DNA of 64,000 nucleotides, taken from positions 42,710-106,709 of the forward strand of contig NZ_CAKC01000086.1 of NCBI RefSeq assembly GCF_000296855.1, given 5' to 3'. Below, in pieces: positions 18,415-27,673 of the stretch. The position numbers and the translations under genes are program-made. How positions within the stretch are numbered: the first letter of the stretch is position 1; each line of letters starts with the position of its first letter. This DNA is from Lactobacillus gigeriorum DSM 23908 = CRBIP 24.85. GTDB taxonomy: Bacteria > Bacillota > Bacilli > Lactobacillales > Lactobacillaceae. The notes under the pieces were generated by a model. It saw only the letters and a list, made by a program, of their open reading frames with translations. It was not told where the DNA came from and made no database searches.

Positions 18415-19089
18415 TTATCTCTTCTTAGTTAGCATCCCATCCATCATTTCATAGATGTGATCGGCATATTTTTCCAAACGCGGGTCGTGTGTTACCAAAA
18501 TTACTGCTTTGTCACGCTTTTTTGCCATCTCCGCAAATAACTGTCCTACCTCATTAACATTGCTACTATCTAGTGATGCAGTAGGTTCGTCAGCCAAAAT
18601 AATTGCGGGATCAGCATATAGCGCACGGGCAATCGCAACTCTTTGTTGCTGTCCCCCAGATAATTCATTAGGATACTTTTTCACTAAATTGCTAATGCCC
18701 AATTGTTCTAGCAACTGATGCAAGTCTGAGCGACTCAAATTTCCTTGCTTTTTCACTTTATCAACCAAGGTAAATTGATCTTCAACCGTTAAATAAGGTA
18801 CCAAATTGTAGGCTTGCAAAATAAAACCCAACTTATTGAGACGTAAATTGCTCGTAGCTTTAGCCGATAGCTTTGTAATTTCCTCGCCATCAACCTTAAC
18901 GCTACCTGAACTTGGTTTTTGCAAAGAACCAGCAATCGTCAAAAACGTACTTTTACCAGCACCAGAAGGTCCCATAATTAAAACAACTTCGCCTTTATTG
19001 GCTTGAAAATCAATCCCTTTCAAAGCTGTAACTTGAGCAGTGCCTTTACCATAAATTTTCTTTACATCAGATAATTCAATTGTTGCCAT
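18415..19089 (-). CDS. hrtA: HrtA-like ABC transporter ATP-binding protein
   Basis: About 224-residue ATPase of the LolD/MacB-type family. Walker A GPSGAGKST, signature LSGGQQQR, Walker B IILADEPTASLD and switch His (LVTHDP) are all intact. Start chosen at ATG 19089 behind AGGTGA; the frame extends to a GTG at 19098. It overlaps the permease stop by three bases (coupled translation). With the FtsX permease and TetR gene upstream it matches the heme-efflux system HrtRBA of Lactococcus lactis. Heme as substrate is inferred from this gene set and the operator sequence, not proven here. Confidence 0.85.
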   Translation of the reverse strand: MATIELSDVKKIYGKGTAQVTALKGIDFQANKGEVVLIMGPSGAGKSTFLTIAGSLQKPSSGSVKVDGEEITKLSAKATSNLRLNKLGFILQAYNLVPYLTVEDQFTLVDKVKKQGNLSRSDLHQLLEQLGISNLVKKYPNELSGGQQQRVAIARALYADPAIILADEPTASLDSSNVNEVGQLFAEMAKKRDKAVILVTHDPRLEKYADHIYEMMDGMLTKKR

Positions 19090-19090
19090 C

Positions 19091-20152
19091 TTATTCACCT
19101 ATTGCCTTTGCTGGATCTACTTTCAAAATTGAACGTACAGGAATTAAGCTTCCGATAATTCCCATTACCAACATTCCCACTACACCAACGATCATAATCA
19201 ATGGCGTAAATTTCATTGGAACTACTGGTGGCATAGCAATAGTAGTTAATTCCATCAATATCAACCCAATCAGCACGCCACTTAATACCAAAATTACGGC
19301 TTGGCTAATCGTAGCATTGACCAAAGTCTTAGTAGGAATTCCCTGAGCCCGCATTACTGCATAGTTATGCATCTTTTGCATGGTCAAAATATAAAGGAAG
19401 ACGGCAATAATGATCAATGAAATGATCATCAAGAACCCAATCATCATTTCAAAAGTCATATTCTGGGCAGTATAACCTGGCAACTTATTAATGAATGTTT
19501 TTAATTCATAAGTCTTGGCGTTCTTATGATTGAACTTATAATTAGCATTCTTAGAAATAATCGTTGAAGCTACGACGTTAGGCATCGCTACCCGTAACTT
19601 TTTCCAAGTAGCAAGACTGCCATACACGATTGGTGCAATATTGATTTTGGCATTTTTAACAAAACCAACAATCTTATACTCTTGCTTAGAATCATTCAAC
19701 TTCAACTTATCACCAAGATGATAACCTTTTTGTTTAAAAGCTTCATCTACAGTTACTTCATGTTGATTCTTAGCTTTGCGTCCGGCAACCAATTCTTGAC
19801 TCTTATAAATAAACTGATTGCTCTTAACGCCTAAAAATTGTGCTGAAATTGAAGTCCGCTTTTTTGACTTAGCAACTACTGACATTTCACCAACAAATGC
19901 TTCATTCTCAGTCAAATCAGCTGCAGCAACATCATCTTTGGTCAAAATCGATTGACTCATGCTGATATTGGCATTTTTATTCAAAACAACTTTTTGTGCC
20001 TGCCATGATTCAATGGCCTCAGTATTCTCATCAGCTAAGCCAATTGCTAGCGAGGACAACATGAAAATTAAGTAGCTGATCAACAAGATCATCAAAACGA
20101 TCAAGCCGTAACGCAACTTCTCGTGTTTAATTTCTTTAAATGCTAAAAACAA
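19091..20152 (-). CDS. hrtB: HrtB-like FtsX-family permease
   Basis: 353-residue permease of the MacB/HrtB type: one N-terminal membrane helix (about 12-38), an extracytoplasmic domain of about 200 residues, and three C-terminal helices (about 230-345). The N-terminal FKEIKHEKLRYGLIVLMILLI is typical of HrtB proteins. It would form the membrane part of a heme or toxic-molecule efflux pump with HrtA. The gene sits 2 bases after the TetR gene and overlaps hrtA. Confidence 0.85.
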   Translation of the reverse strand: MFLAFKEIKHEKLRYGLIVLMILLISYLIFMLSSLAIGLADENTEAIESWQAQKVVLNKNANISMSQSILTKDDVAAADLTENEAFVGEMSVVAKSKKRTSISAQFLGVKSNQFIYKSQELVAGRKAKNQHEVTVDEAFKQKGYHLGDKLKLNDSKQEYKIVGFVKNAKINIAPIVYGSLATWKKLRVAMPNVVASTIISKNANYKFNHKNAKTYELKTFINKLPGYTAQNMTFEMMIGFLMIISLIIIAVFLYILTMQKMHNYAVMRAQGIPTKTLVNATISQAVILVLSGVLIGLILMELTTIAMPPVVPMKFTPLIMIVGVVGMLVMGIIGSLIPVRSILKVDPAKAIGE

Positions 20153-20154
20153 AG

Positions 20155-20679
20155 CTATTTCATCCCTTTATCGATTAAATCTAAACTCTTCTTTAACCGA
20201 TCAAGGAATTCATCTGACAATTCAGGATCATTGAAACAAGCATTAATCGTATCATGACTTAACACCATTGCAACCCAAAATTCCGGATTCAACTTCAATG
20301 AGTTTTTAGGACTCATTTGCATTACTCCTAGTACGCTTTCATTGCGCAACATATGTAATTTCATCAATGGCTGAAAACGACTATTCTGTGTCTTTTCCAC
20401 AAAATCTTTAACGCTTTGATAGAAAAATTCAGGATTAAACTTACCATTAGGTCTGAACCCAGCGTGAATTTCCTTGATGGCTATTCTAAAAATATATAGA
20501 TAAGCATCTGTTAAATCATCAAAGTACTTGTAAAAGGCTCCTCGAGCAATCTCTGCATCTTTTACGATGCGACTAACTTTAGCATCCGTTAAAGGGTACG
20601 TACTAAATTCCTCTAATAATACTTCTGTAATTCGTGCTTTTTTTGCCTCTGGCAAATTTAAAAATGTTGATTTAACCAT
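20155..20679 (-). CDS. hrtR: TetR-family repressor, HrtR-like
   Basis: 174 residues with an N-terminal helix-turn-helix (LTDAKVSRIVKDAEIARGAFYKYF, recognition-helix motif FYKYF). It is first in the operon with the HrtB-like and HrtA-like genes. Its promoter is bracketed by two TGAC-N5-GTCA palindromes, the same architecture as the L. lactis HrtR operator as I recall it (ATGACACAGTGTCAT). It therefore probably represses its own operon and is released by heme. AAGGAT lies 6 bases before ATG. Confidence 0.82.
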   Translation of the reverse strand: MVKSTFLNLPEAKKARITEVLLEEFSTYPLTDAKVSRIVKDAEIARGAFYKYFDDLTDAYLYIFRIAIKEIHAGFRPNGKFNPEFFYQSVKDFVEKTQNSRFQPLMKLHMLRNESVLGVMQMSPKNSLKLNPEFWVAMVLSHDTINACFNDPELSDEFLDRLKKSLDLIDKGMK

Positions 20680-20694
20680 TTTTTATCCTTTCGT

Positions 20695-20752
20695 AAGTGA
20701 CGACATGTCACTTAACGCTAATTATCTTAACAGCACGGTGACATATTGTCAA
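20695..20752 (-). promoter_or_regulatory. hrt promoter with two TGAC-N5-GTCA operators
   Basis: On the minus strand, -35 TTGACA (20752-20747) and -10 TAAGAT (20729-20724) are 17 bases apart. One palindrome (20739-20751) overlaps the -35. The other (20698-20710, extended arms AAGTGAC/GTCACTT at 20695-20713) lies just after the -10. Their centres are 41 bases apart, about four helical turns. Confidence 0.8.
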
Positions 20753-20770
20753 TGTTTTTGATTATCTTTT

Positions 20771-21373
20771 TTACTTAGCTAAAATGCGATTATAAAACAA
20801 CATGCGAGCACTGTTAGGATGACATTCAAACTTAGCCAGCGCACAGTTGTCCATCGTCTGGAAATTTTCCATCTGCCCTTGAGCGACTAAACAAGCTGCT
20901 AACATTCTGATCAGACTGCCATGACAGATGGCTAATACCTTGCCGTCTGGATACTTAGCAATCACTTCATTTAAAAAGTCTTGGCAGCGTTCAGCCAAAT
21001 GCTCAAAACTTTCACCGCTAGGAGCATATTGTAAGTAGCGCTCGTTAACCTTATTCCATTCATCGAAAGCATCAGGATGAGCTTGCTTTAATTCGCTAAT
21101 CAATGCTCCATCCCATTCACCAAAATCAAATTCAGTAATACGTGGCTCAACGTGCAGTTCTTGCTTGCCTTTAGTAAAAATTTCCGCCGTTTGCTTTGCT
21201 CTAGTCAGCGGACTGACAAAAACAATATCATAGGCTTCAGGATCAAATGCTGCTGCAGCTTTGCGCGCATAAGCTTCTCCCGCTTCATTAAGTGGATAGT
21301 TAGTAGCTGAACCTTGAATCCGATTTTCCTTGTTTAAGTTAGTTTCGCCGTGACGAACAAAAGTTATTTCCAT
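20771..21373 (-). CDS. Histidine phosphatase family protein
   Basis: 200-residue member of the phosphoglycerate mutase-like superfamily. The phospho-His motif is RHGETN (His 7), followed by SPLTRAKQTAEIF and the second catalytic His in AICHGSLIRML. Acidic residues EFDFGEWDG complete the pocket. Such proteins in lactobacilli are usually small-molecule phosphatases (sugar phosphates), not true mutases. AGAGG before ATG. Downstream of the divergent esterase start. Confidence 0.9.
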   Translation of the reverse strand: MEITFVRHGETNLNKENRIQGSATNYPLNEAGEAYARKAAAAFDPEAYDIVFVSPLTRAKQTAEIFTKGKQELHVEPRITEFDFGEWDGALISELKQAHPDAFDEWNKVNERYLQYAPSGESFEHLAERCQDFLNEVIAKYPDGKVLAICHGSLIRMLAACLVAQGQMENFQTMDNCALAKFECHPNSARMLFYNRILAK

Positions 21374-21535
21374 TTTTTGCCTCTTTCCCCATTTTAGCTA
21401 ATATATATTCTTATACAAATTTTACTATAAATAGTTATTTTTATAAATTTCTTACGATTTATCTATTATTATTGTTCGATAATTTTTCTTGAATTACAAT
21501 AATAGTAACTAGACCAATAGAAAGTGGTATTACAT

Positions 21536-22279
21536 ATGGCTCGAATTACTATTCAACGCGATGGCCTTACTCTTGTCGGTGATAGAGTAGAACCATTTGG
21601 CGAAATTTATGATATGGCAATCTTAATGCATGGGTTTACGGCTAACCGCAATACGCCTCTGTTGCAACAATTGGCCGATGAATTACGCGATTTAAATGTT
21701 GCCAGCGTTCGGTTTGACTTTAACGGTCACGGCGAATCGGATGGTGAATTTAAAAATATGACCGTGGTTAATGAAATCGAAGACGCAAAAGCAATTTTAG
21801 ATTACGTTCATACCGATCCTCATGTACGTAATATTTTTCTAGTGGGACATTCTCAAGGTGGCGTGGTTGCTTCTATGCTTGCTGGTCTATACCCCGATTT
21901 AATCAAACGCGTTGTTTTGTTGGCACCAGCAGCCAGCTTAAAAGACGATGCGCTCAATGGCAACACTCAAGGTTCAATCTATGATCCGCACCACATCCCT
22001 GAAACTGTCCGCTTGCGCGATAAAAAATTAGGTGGTTTCTACTTACGAACCGCACAAGTGCTCCCTATCTATGAAATCGCAGGTCGTTTTGCCGGCCCAG
22101 TATCTGTTATTGTCGGCGATCATGATGAAGTGGTCGATCCTAAATATGGTAAAAAATATCTCGACTATTATCAACAAGCATCACTACACCAAATTGCCAA
22201 TGGCGACCATAGCTTCACCGGAGAATTTCAAGCTGAGGCCTGCAAGTTAGCTACTGATTTTCTCAAAACCGACTTCTAA
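21536..22279 (+). CDS. Cinnamoyl (feruloyl) esterase, alpha/beta hydrolase
   Basis: 247-residue alpha/beta hydrolase closely resembling L. johnsonii cinnamoyl esterase LJ0536 over its whole length (shared FGEIYDMAI, HGFTANRNT, VRFDFNGHG, VGHSQGGVVASMLAGLYPDLIK). With ATG at 21536 the triad falls at Ser106, Asp197 and His225, the same numbers as LJ0536, which supports this start over the GTG at 21524. The lid-insertion region (about 130-170) differs most. Expected reaction: hydrolysis of hydroxycinnamate esters such as chlorogenic or ethyl ferulate. Cytosolic, single gene. Confidence 0.9.
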   Translation: MARITIQRDGLTLVGDRVEPFGEIYDMAILMHGFTANRNTPLLQQLADELRDLNVASVRFDFNGHGESDGEFKNMTVVNEIEDAKAILDYVHTDPHVRNIFLVGHSQGGVVASMLAGLYPDLIKRVVLLAPAASLKDDALNGNTQGSIYDPHHIPETVRLRDKKLGGFYLRTAQVLPIYEIAGRFAGPVSVIVGDHDEVVDPKYGKKYLDYYQQASLHQIANGDHSFTGEFQAEACKLATDFLKTDF

Positions 22280-22283
22280 ACGC

Positions 22284-22314
22284 AAAAAGCAGACTAATCG
22301 TTAGCCTGCTTTTT
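22284..22314. terminator. Bidirectional terminator between esterase and yaaA
   Basis: 14-base arms (22284-22297 and 22301-22314) with one mismatch and a TCG loop; the arms begin with A5 and end with T5, so it works in both directions. The yaaA stop lies in the 3' edge. Confidence 0.85.
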
Positions 22315-23074
22315 ATCTGCGCTTAAAATCATGTTCAGTCCGAAAAACATAATTTGTCTCCGTACTGGCTTCTGGGATGTACTTAAAACCAAAATCGTTA
22401 AATGTACGTAGCGTATCTAAGTCATGTACTTGGGTTTCAGCTAAGAATTGGGTCATGGCTCCTCGTGCCATCTTGGCATGTACGCCAACCGTTTTCCATT
22501 GTCCTGCTTTTCGTTCCTCAAAATCGATCGTAATCATTTTACGCGAACCATGCACATATGGGAAGACCATTTTCGAATATTCTTTTGACGCAAGATTGAT
22601 TACCAAGTCGTCATCCTTAAACACTAAATCAGCAGCTCTGTCTCCCCAAAAATGATACAAATTGCTGTCCTTGTAGCCAAGCAGCTTATTTTTTACTTCC
22701 AAGCGATATGGACTAACACCATCAAAAGGACGCAAAACTCCATATAAACCTGATAAAATACATACATGGTCTTGTAGATACTGCAATGCCGGCTTGGTCA
22801 TGACATCAGCTGCCATATATTGATATTGAATTCCTTGATAGGCAATGACTGCTGGCGTTAAATTGTCGGTAAAACTAAAGGCTTCCAGCTGTCGTTGGCC
22901 TTCAGCTACGATCTTATCGCTTGCTACCCAAATTTTTTGCAGTTGGTCATGCGTGCAACTTTTTAAATGCTTTAACAAAATTTCAGCTTCAGGTATTAAT
23001 TGTGGCGTTGATAGCACCGGAAAAGCTTCGCGCTCAACTATCATTTTTTTCGCCGGTGAGATAATTATTTTCAC
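22313..23074 (-). CDS. yaaA: Peroxide stress protein YaaA
   Basis: 253 residues of the YaaA/DUF328 family: KIIISPAKKM at the N-terminus, YQGIQYQYMAADV in the middle, ILSGLYGVLRPFDGVSPYRLEV as the best-conserved block and a FNDFGFKY end. In E. coli YaaA limits free iron during peroxide stress and has a DNA-binding fold. GTG start behind AAAGGAG. Convergent with the esterase gene. Confidence 0.94.
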   Translation of the reverse strand: MKIIISPAKKMIVEREAFPVLSTPQLIPEAEILLKHLKSCTHDQLQKIWVASDKIVAEGQRQLEAFSFTDNLTPAVIAYQGIQYQYMAADVMTKPALQYLQDHVCILSGLYGVLRPFDGVSPYRLEVKNKLLGYKDSNLYHFWGDRAADLVFKDDDLVINLASKEYSKMVFPYVHGSRKMITIDFEERKAGQWKTVGVHAKMARGAMTQFLAETQVHDLDTLRTFNDFGFKYIPEASTETNYVFRTEHDFKRR

Positions 23075-23133
23075 AAAAGTGCTCCTTTAAGTTAGAATTA
23101 TTTCTAGTTCACAATAGAGAGGACCCTATTATC

Positions 23134-23781
23134 ATGAATCCAGATTTTGCAATCATTTTAAATTTCGACTTACAGCAAACTAATAAGTTCGATGCTGATC
23201 TGTTAGTTAAAACTGCTCGTAACATTGGTGTTCGCGCTGTTAGTGGCAGCGAAGCTTTAGCAGCAGCTTGCCAAAAATATACTATTGCTTTAATTGCTGA
23301 TCCTGAGGGCGTACACTTGAATTCATTTGCCTCAGTTATCGATGAATTAGTTGCCAACCGTTTCGAAGGAAAAACTACTATTATTGATATTCCTGTCAAC
23401 GAAGATGGCACTTTTTCTGAAGCTAGCCAAGAACTTTTTGCCGAACTTAACGATTGGATGCATATGTTCGGTCATGCCCTCAACGAAGGCGAAATTAGCA
23501 ATCTTGTAAGTGATCATGGTCACATTTTAAAGAATCGCCATGCTAATTACCAAGAATATGTTTTCTTAAAAACACCATTACCAGAAACAATTACTGTTAC
23601 GGGCCTTGAGCAAGCACCAGCTCGGGTCGATTGGATAGAAAATCGAGTAGAGCAAGCCTTCACTTTTGAAGATGGCAAGTTAATGATTACTTTAATTGCA
23701 CCTGATCGCGAATTTTCTTGGAACGTTTTACGTATCCAAGCCCACCGTCCAGAAGATGATTTGGGCGAAACTAAGTTTTAA
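23134..23781 (+). CDS. Hypothetical protein, 215 residues
   Basis: Soluble acidic protein starting MNPDFAIILNFDLQQTN. The first 110 residues, with ARNIGVRAVS and a TIIDIPVNEDGTFSEAS stretch, look like an alpha/beta unit. The C-terminal half (about 140-215) is beta-rich. I cannot name the family with confidence. GAGAGGA lies ten bases before ATG. It is divergent from yaaA and closed by a terminator. Confidence 0.7.
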   Translation: MNPDFAIILNFDLQQTNKFDADLLVKTARNIGVRAVSGSEALAAACQKYTIALIADPEGVHLNSFASVIDELVANRFEGKTTIIDIPVNEDGTFSEASQELFAELNDWMHMFGHALNEGEISNLVSDHGHILKNRHANYQEYVFLKTPLPETITVTGLEQAPARVDWIENRVEQAFTFEDGKLMITLIAPDREFSWNVLRIQAHRPEDDLGETKF

Positions 23782-23816
23782 GCAGAATTAGCTAAAAAAG
23801 CTAGTTCTGCTTTTTT
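23780..23816. terminator. Terminator between the hypothetical gene and the GalT-like gene
   Basis: Arms 23780-23793 and 23799-23812 pair over 14 bases with one wobble, followed by T6. The stop of the convergent gene lies inside the right arm. Confidence 0.85.
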
Positions 23817-24592
23817 GCTTGATAATAAGCTAAAAAGCCAGCTGCTTCATGTTGCAGACTGCTTTCATCATTTACTTGTGAAAGCTTATAACCAACAAAA
23901 TATGGCGAAGCATTAAAACGAGTAATATATTTAGCGCAAATGCCACCATCAGGACGAGGATAGAAAAATAAGTTGTAGGAATCGAACCGTCCATGATAGA
24001 GTTTTTCTAAGACATAGCCAGCACCAGCTTGAATCCAATCTGACCAAAGATCAAGATCCGTTAATTCTAGGGCATTGATATTCAATTCAATATATCCTTG
24101 AACCGGATGCTCAGCAATATTAACTTCAACTTGCGGTGAACTAAATAAAGTCAAGCCTTCAAAATTGTTAGCATGAAGATATTTGTAGCCATCTTCATGT
24201 TCTAATCCGACCAGTTGCATGTGGGGATGAACTAAAGAGCCTCCAGAATGGGGACCATAATTTTTATACCATAGAACTGTCTGGTATTTTTGACTGGCTA
24301 CCATATCTAAATAGCAATCAGTCGCAAACCGCATTAAGTGATGTAACTGCTCTTGATCATAGATCCGCAAATCACCCAAATGGTCACTTGATTCGATCAA
24401 TACTGTCTGCACCGTGTCACGCAAAGTTGGAAACTTATTATGAAGCCAAATACATTCCCCTTCTTGACGATAAATATCAGTCAAGTCCTCTGGATAACAA
24501 AAAGGACACCTAGTTTTAGGTTTATCTTTGCGATAAGAATGGGGTTTATTTTTAGCAACCTGCAATTCAAATACTAATGGATCATTATTCAT
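23801..24592 (-). CDS. GalT-like HIT-superfamily protein (DUF4931 type)
   Basis: 263 residues resembling galactose-1-phosphate uridylyltransferase. A CPFC pair near residue 30 could bind zinc, and SGGSLVHPHMQLVGL holds the HPHxQ active-site motif whose second His forms the nucleotidyl intermediate in GalT. The protein is shorter than classical GalT (about 340 residues), and there are no Leloir genes around it, so the sugar nucleotide substrate is unclear. AAGG lies just before ATG. Assignment to DUF4931 is from memory of the family layout. Confidence 0.78.
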   Translation of the reverse strand: MNNDPLVFELQVAKNKPHSYRKDKPKTRCPFCYPEDLTDIYRQEGECIWLHNKFPTLRDTVQTVLIESSDHLGDLRIYDQEQLHHLMRFATDCYLDMVASQKYQTVLWYKNYGPHSGGSLVHPHMQLVGLEHEDGYKYLHANNFEGLTLFSSPQVEVNIAEHPVQGYIELNINALELTDLDLWSDWIQAGAGYVLEKLYHGRFDSYNLFFYPRPDGGICAKYITRFNASPYFVGYKLSQVNDESSLQHEAAGFLAYYQAKKQN

Positions 24593-24766
24593 ATTTTTCC
24601 TTCTTTAAATCAAATTACTTTTACCTTAGCCAATTTTACCGATAAAATCCAGTATCTTGTTTGTTAACTAAATCGCCCTTCTTTACTATTCCCTTTACAG
24701 ATGATAAGCTAAAAGTTACTAGAAAAATATCCACAAGTAACATTCACAGCACCAAGGACTGAGTTT

Positions 24767-25978
24767 ATGGAATCAAGAAGAAGCATTCGTAAGCGGAAAA
24801 ACAACCGCAATAGTATAATTTTAGTCTTAATCGGTTTAGTTTTAGCATTAGGTTTAATTTTCGGAGTGGTTGCTCACAATCGAAAAGTTAGAAATGAAGC
24901 AGCAGCACGCAAATTTGCTGTTACTCACTTCAACCCTAACGTTACAATCTATGGCGTCAAAGTTGGCAATTTAACAGTCGCTAAAGCTACAGCTAAGATC
25001 AACCAAAAAGCAAAAAACACTGCTGAATTGGTGAATAATAAGATAGTATTATCACGCAACAATAAACAACCTACCATTAGTAAGGCTGAGGTACAAAAGT
25101 ACTTTAAATTGCAACACACTACTAGTCCAAATAATAAATCTTACAATTACCAATCAGAAGCTTTATCTACTGCCAAGGCAAGGCTTAATGCCTTAAGTAA
25201 GGCTAGTTTAAAATTTACAGTCGCTGGCAATAGCTATGATTTAAAGGCAAGTGAGCTAGTTTCGCATGCTGGCTACCAAAATGGTAAGATCCAATATTAC
25301 GACGTTAAGAAGTTAACTGCTAAATTGAATCAAATCGACAAAGAAAATACTACCCTTAAAAAGAGCTATAAGTTTACTGTCCCATCAGGAAAATCAGTTA
25401 ATGGTAAAACAATTACCGTTAAAAATGAAAGCTATGGCTGGGGCGTTTACGTTAAAAAGGCAAGAGAAGCTGTTGAAGCAGCTTTTGCTAATGGCACAAA
25501 AGAATTAAAAGGTGAAAATTACCTTTACGGTTTAGGCTACAGCACTTATCCACATGGCTACGGCGAAAAGAATCATGGCATTGGTGAAAACTACATCGTA
25601 GTTTCTTTGAAGAAACAAGAGTTGTGGATCGTTCGCAAAGGCGTAGTTGCTGTTCATCTAACTGACGTCGTAACGGGTACGATAACTGGAGACAAAACCG
25701 ATCGGACTCCAACTGGTGTTTGGTACATTCACTATAAGGAATCTCCAAGCGTTTTGCGTGGTTACAATGATGACGGTTCAAAATATGCTTCCAAAGTGCA
25801 ATATTGGATGCCATTCACTTTGAGCGGATGTGGCTTACACGATGCAAGCTGGCGGACTGATTGGTCAAAAACAGCTTACCTCAAAGGTGGATCACATGGC
25901 TGTGTTAACATTAAGCCAAGTGAAATCAAGAGCGTTTGGAACAATGTAATTAAAAATGAACCTGTAATTGTATATTAA
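24767..25978 (+). CDS. L,D-transpeptidase with N-terminal membrane anchor
   Basis: 403 residues: basic N-terminus, one membrane helix (about 19-38), two stretches rich in KAxxK that fit a peptidoglycan-binding-4/YkuD linker domain, and a C-terminal YkuD catalytic domain. The active site is GGSHGCVNI with His377 and Cys379, preceded by the TPTGVWYI-type strand. It would form 3-3 cross-links or anchor proteins in the wall outside the cell. An AAGGA-containing site precedes ATG. Monocistronic with a strong terminator. Confidence 0.92.
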   Translation: MESRRSIRKRKNNRNSIILVLIGLVLALGLIFGVVAHNRKVRNEAAARKFAVTHFNPNVTIYGVKVGNLTVAKATAKINQKAKNTAELVNNKIVLSRNNKQPTISKAEVQKYFKLQHTTSPNNKSYNYQSEALSTAKARLNALSKASLKFTVAGNSYDLKASELVSHAGYQNGKIQYYDVKKLTAKLNQIDKENTTLKKSYKFTVPSGKSVNGKTITVKNESYGWGVYVKKAREAVEAAFANGTKELKGENYLYGLGYSTYPHGYGEKNHGIGENYIVVSLKKQELWIVRKGVVAVHLTDVVTGTITGDKTDRTPTGVWYIHYKESPSVLRGYNDDGSKYASKVQYWMPFTLSGCGLHDASWRTDWSKTAYLKGGSHGCVNIKPSEIKSVWNNVIKNEPVIVY

Positions 25979-26007
25979 AAGAGACGAGCTACGGCTCGTC
26001 TCTTTTT
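25977..26007. terminator. Bidirectional terminator after the L,D-transpeptidase gene
   Basis: Perfect GC-rich stem (25981-25989 with 25994-26002) with a TACG tetraloop, flanked by A4 and T5. Confidence 0.9.
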
Positions 26008-26016
26008 ATGCTGTAA

Positions 26017-27510
26017 TTAATCGATTCCTGCCATCAAAGCGTGAATTCTCTTACTTAAAATCATCATGATTACTCCGAAGATCACGCTAACTAAGCCGAC
26101 AATCAAGAAATACTGAGTTTCCGTATTAGCAGAATAGTATTTTACGATCTGCGAGTTAATTGCTTGCCCTGTCGCATCAGCTAAGAACCACATACTCATC
26201 ATTTGTGATTGGAAAGCTTTCGGTGCTAACTTCGTCGTAACTGACAAACCAATTGGTGATATCAGCATTTCTGCGATTTCGACAATAAACCAAGAACCAA
26301 CTAGCCAAAATGGGCTAACCCGGCCATCAGTACCGTGAAGCATCCCCGGCAAAGCCATCCAAGCATAAGACAAACCAGCAAAAACTAAACCGATTGCAAA
26401 CTTACTTGGCGCAGTTGGCTGTTTTTTCCAGTGACCCCAAAGCCAAACAAAGACTGGTGTCAAAATCATAATGAAAACTGGGTTCAAAGTCTGGAAGTTA
26501 GCGGCCGCAAAATGCCATGAACCAATATGTAATACTGTTCTTTGTTCCGCAAATAGCGCTAAAACAACCGAACCTGATTCTTCAATTCCCCAGAAAATTG
26601 CTGCAGCAATAAACAGAGGGATGTAAGCTAACACCCGTGAACGTTCAACCTTGGTAACTTTGTCGCTGTGAAGCATGATTACAAAGTAGTAAATTGGGAT
26701 AGCAATCGCCAAAATCGTAATCAATGAAATAATGTTGTTAATGTTAAGTTGGCCCAACATAAACATCACAATTAAAATAATTGCTAATAAGACTATTGCA
26801 ATTAACGTCTTTTTGATAATTGCTTGTAGTTCTTCATGGCTGATTGGATCATTTGCCTTGTTGCTGTCGGTAGCCAAGTACTTTTTACCACCGCGATAAT
26901 ACTGAATTAAGCCAAAAAGCATTCCAATTGCTGCTAAAGAAAAACCAGCATGGAAATTAGTCTCTGTGCCAAAGGCGTGGAAGCCAAAGCCATCCGCAGC
27001 CCAAGGAACTAACCAAGGGGCAATCGCAGAACCTAGATTGATACCGAAGACGAACATGCTAAAACCAGCATCACGGCGACGATCCTCCGGACTATAAAGC
27101 CCTCCTACCATATCTGATACGTTAGGTTTAAGCAACCCGGTTCCGGCAACAATCAATGCAATTGAGCCATATAAAGCTCCGGTACCCAATGGCAGCGACA
27201 AAACAATATGGCCGAACATGATCAAAATACCACCGATAAAGACAGTCTTGCGTGAACCCCAGATTCGGTCTGAAAGCCAGCCACCTACAGTACTTGAAAG
27301 ATAAACTAACGAACCATAAATGGCCATAATTGAAGCGGCGGTAACTTCATTCATCCCTAATCCGCCTTTATTGACTGCATAATACATGTAGAAGAGTAGG
27401 ATTGCTCTCATACCGTAATAACTGAAACGTTCCCACATTTCAGTAAAGAATAAAGTTGATAAGCCTTTAGGTTGCCCAAAAAAAGCCGTATCATCACCTT
27501 TTTGTTTCAT
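26017..27510 (-). CDS. dtpT: Di-/tripeptide proton symporter of the POT family
   Basis: 497-residue proton-coupled oligopeptide transporter with about 14 hydrophobic segments. Family markers: FFTEMWERFSYYGMRAIL (the ExxERF proton-site motif) in helix 1, GGWLSDRIWGSRKT between helices 2 and 3, and the signature FSMFVFGINLGSAIAPWLV. Homologous to lactococcal DtpT. It supplies peptides to the cytosolic peptidases encoded elsewhere in the window. AAGGAAG precedes ATG. Confidence 0.95.
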   Translation of the reverse strand: MKQKGDDTAFFGQPKGLSTLFFTEMWERFSYYGMRAILLFYMYYAVNKGGLGMNEVTAASIMAIYGSLVYLSSTVGGWLSDRIWGSRKTVFIGGILIMFGHIVLSLPLGTGALYGSIALIVAGTGLLKPNVSDMVGGLYSPEDRRRDAGFSMFVFGINLGSAIAPWLVPWAADGFGFHAFGTETNFHAGFSLAAIGMLFGLIQYYRGGKKYLATDSNKANDPISHEELQAIIKKTLIAIVLLAIILIVMFMLGQLNINNIISLITILAIAIPIYYFVIMLHSDKVTKVERSRVLAYIPLFIAAAIFWGIEESGSVVLALFAEQRTVLHIGSWHFAAANFQTLNPVFIMILTPVFVWLWGHWKKQPTAPSKFAIGLVFAGLSYAWMALPGMLHGTDGRVSPFWLVGSWFIVEIAEMLISPIGLSVTTKLAPKAFQSQMMSMWFLADATGQAINSQIVKYYSANTETQYFLIVGLVSVIFGVIMMILSKRIHALMAGID

Positions 27511-27590
27511 AAAACTTCCTTCCTAATGTTTTTTAGAACACAATTAATTATTTTAAGGTTTTTTATCAACTTTAGTCAAATTGAGGCAAG

Positions 27591-27625
27591 AAAAAATCCC
27601 TAAGTGCGCTATTACTTAAGGATTT
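27591..27625 (-). terminator. Terminator after the NRPS-like gene
   Basis: Arms 27594-27605 and 27614-27625 with one mismatch and an eight-base loop; T6 follows on the minus strand. Confidence 0.75.
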
Positions 27626-27673
27626 ATTTTTTAATTTGTTTAAGCTACCGTAATACTTTATGCACAAATGGCA

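Noticed and set aside
25488..25814. 108-codon minus-strand frame
   Set aside because: Antisense shadow of the L,D-transpeptidase catalytic domain; no ribosome binding site or plausible protein.
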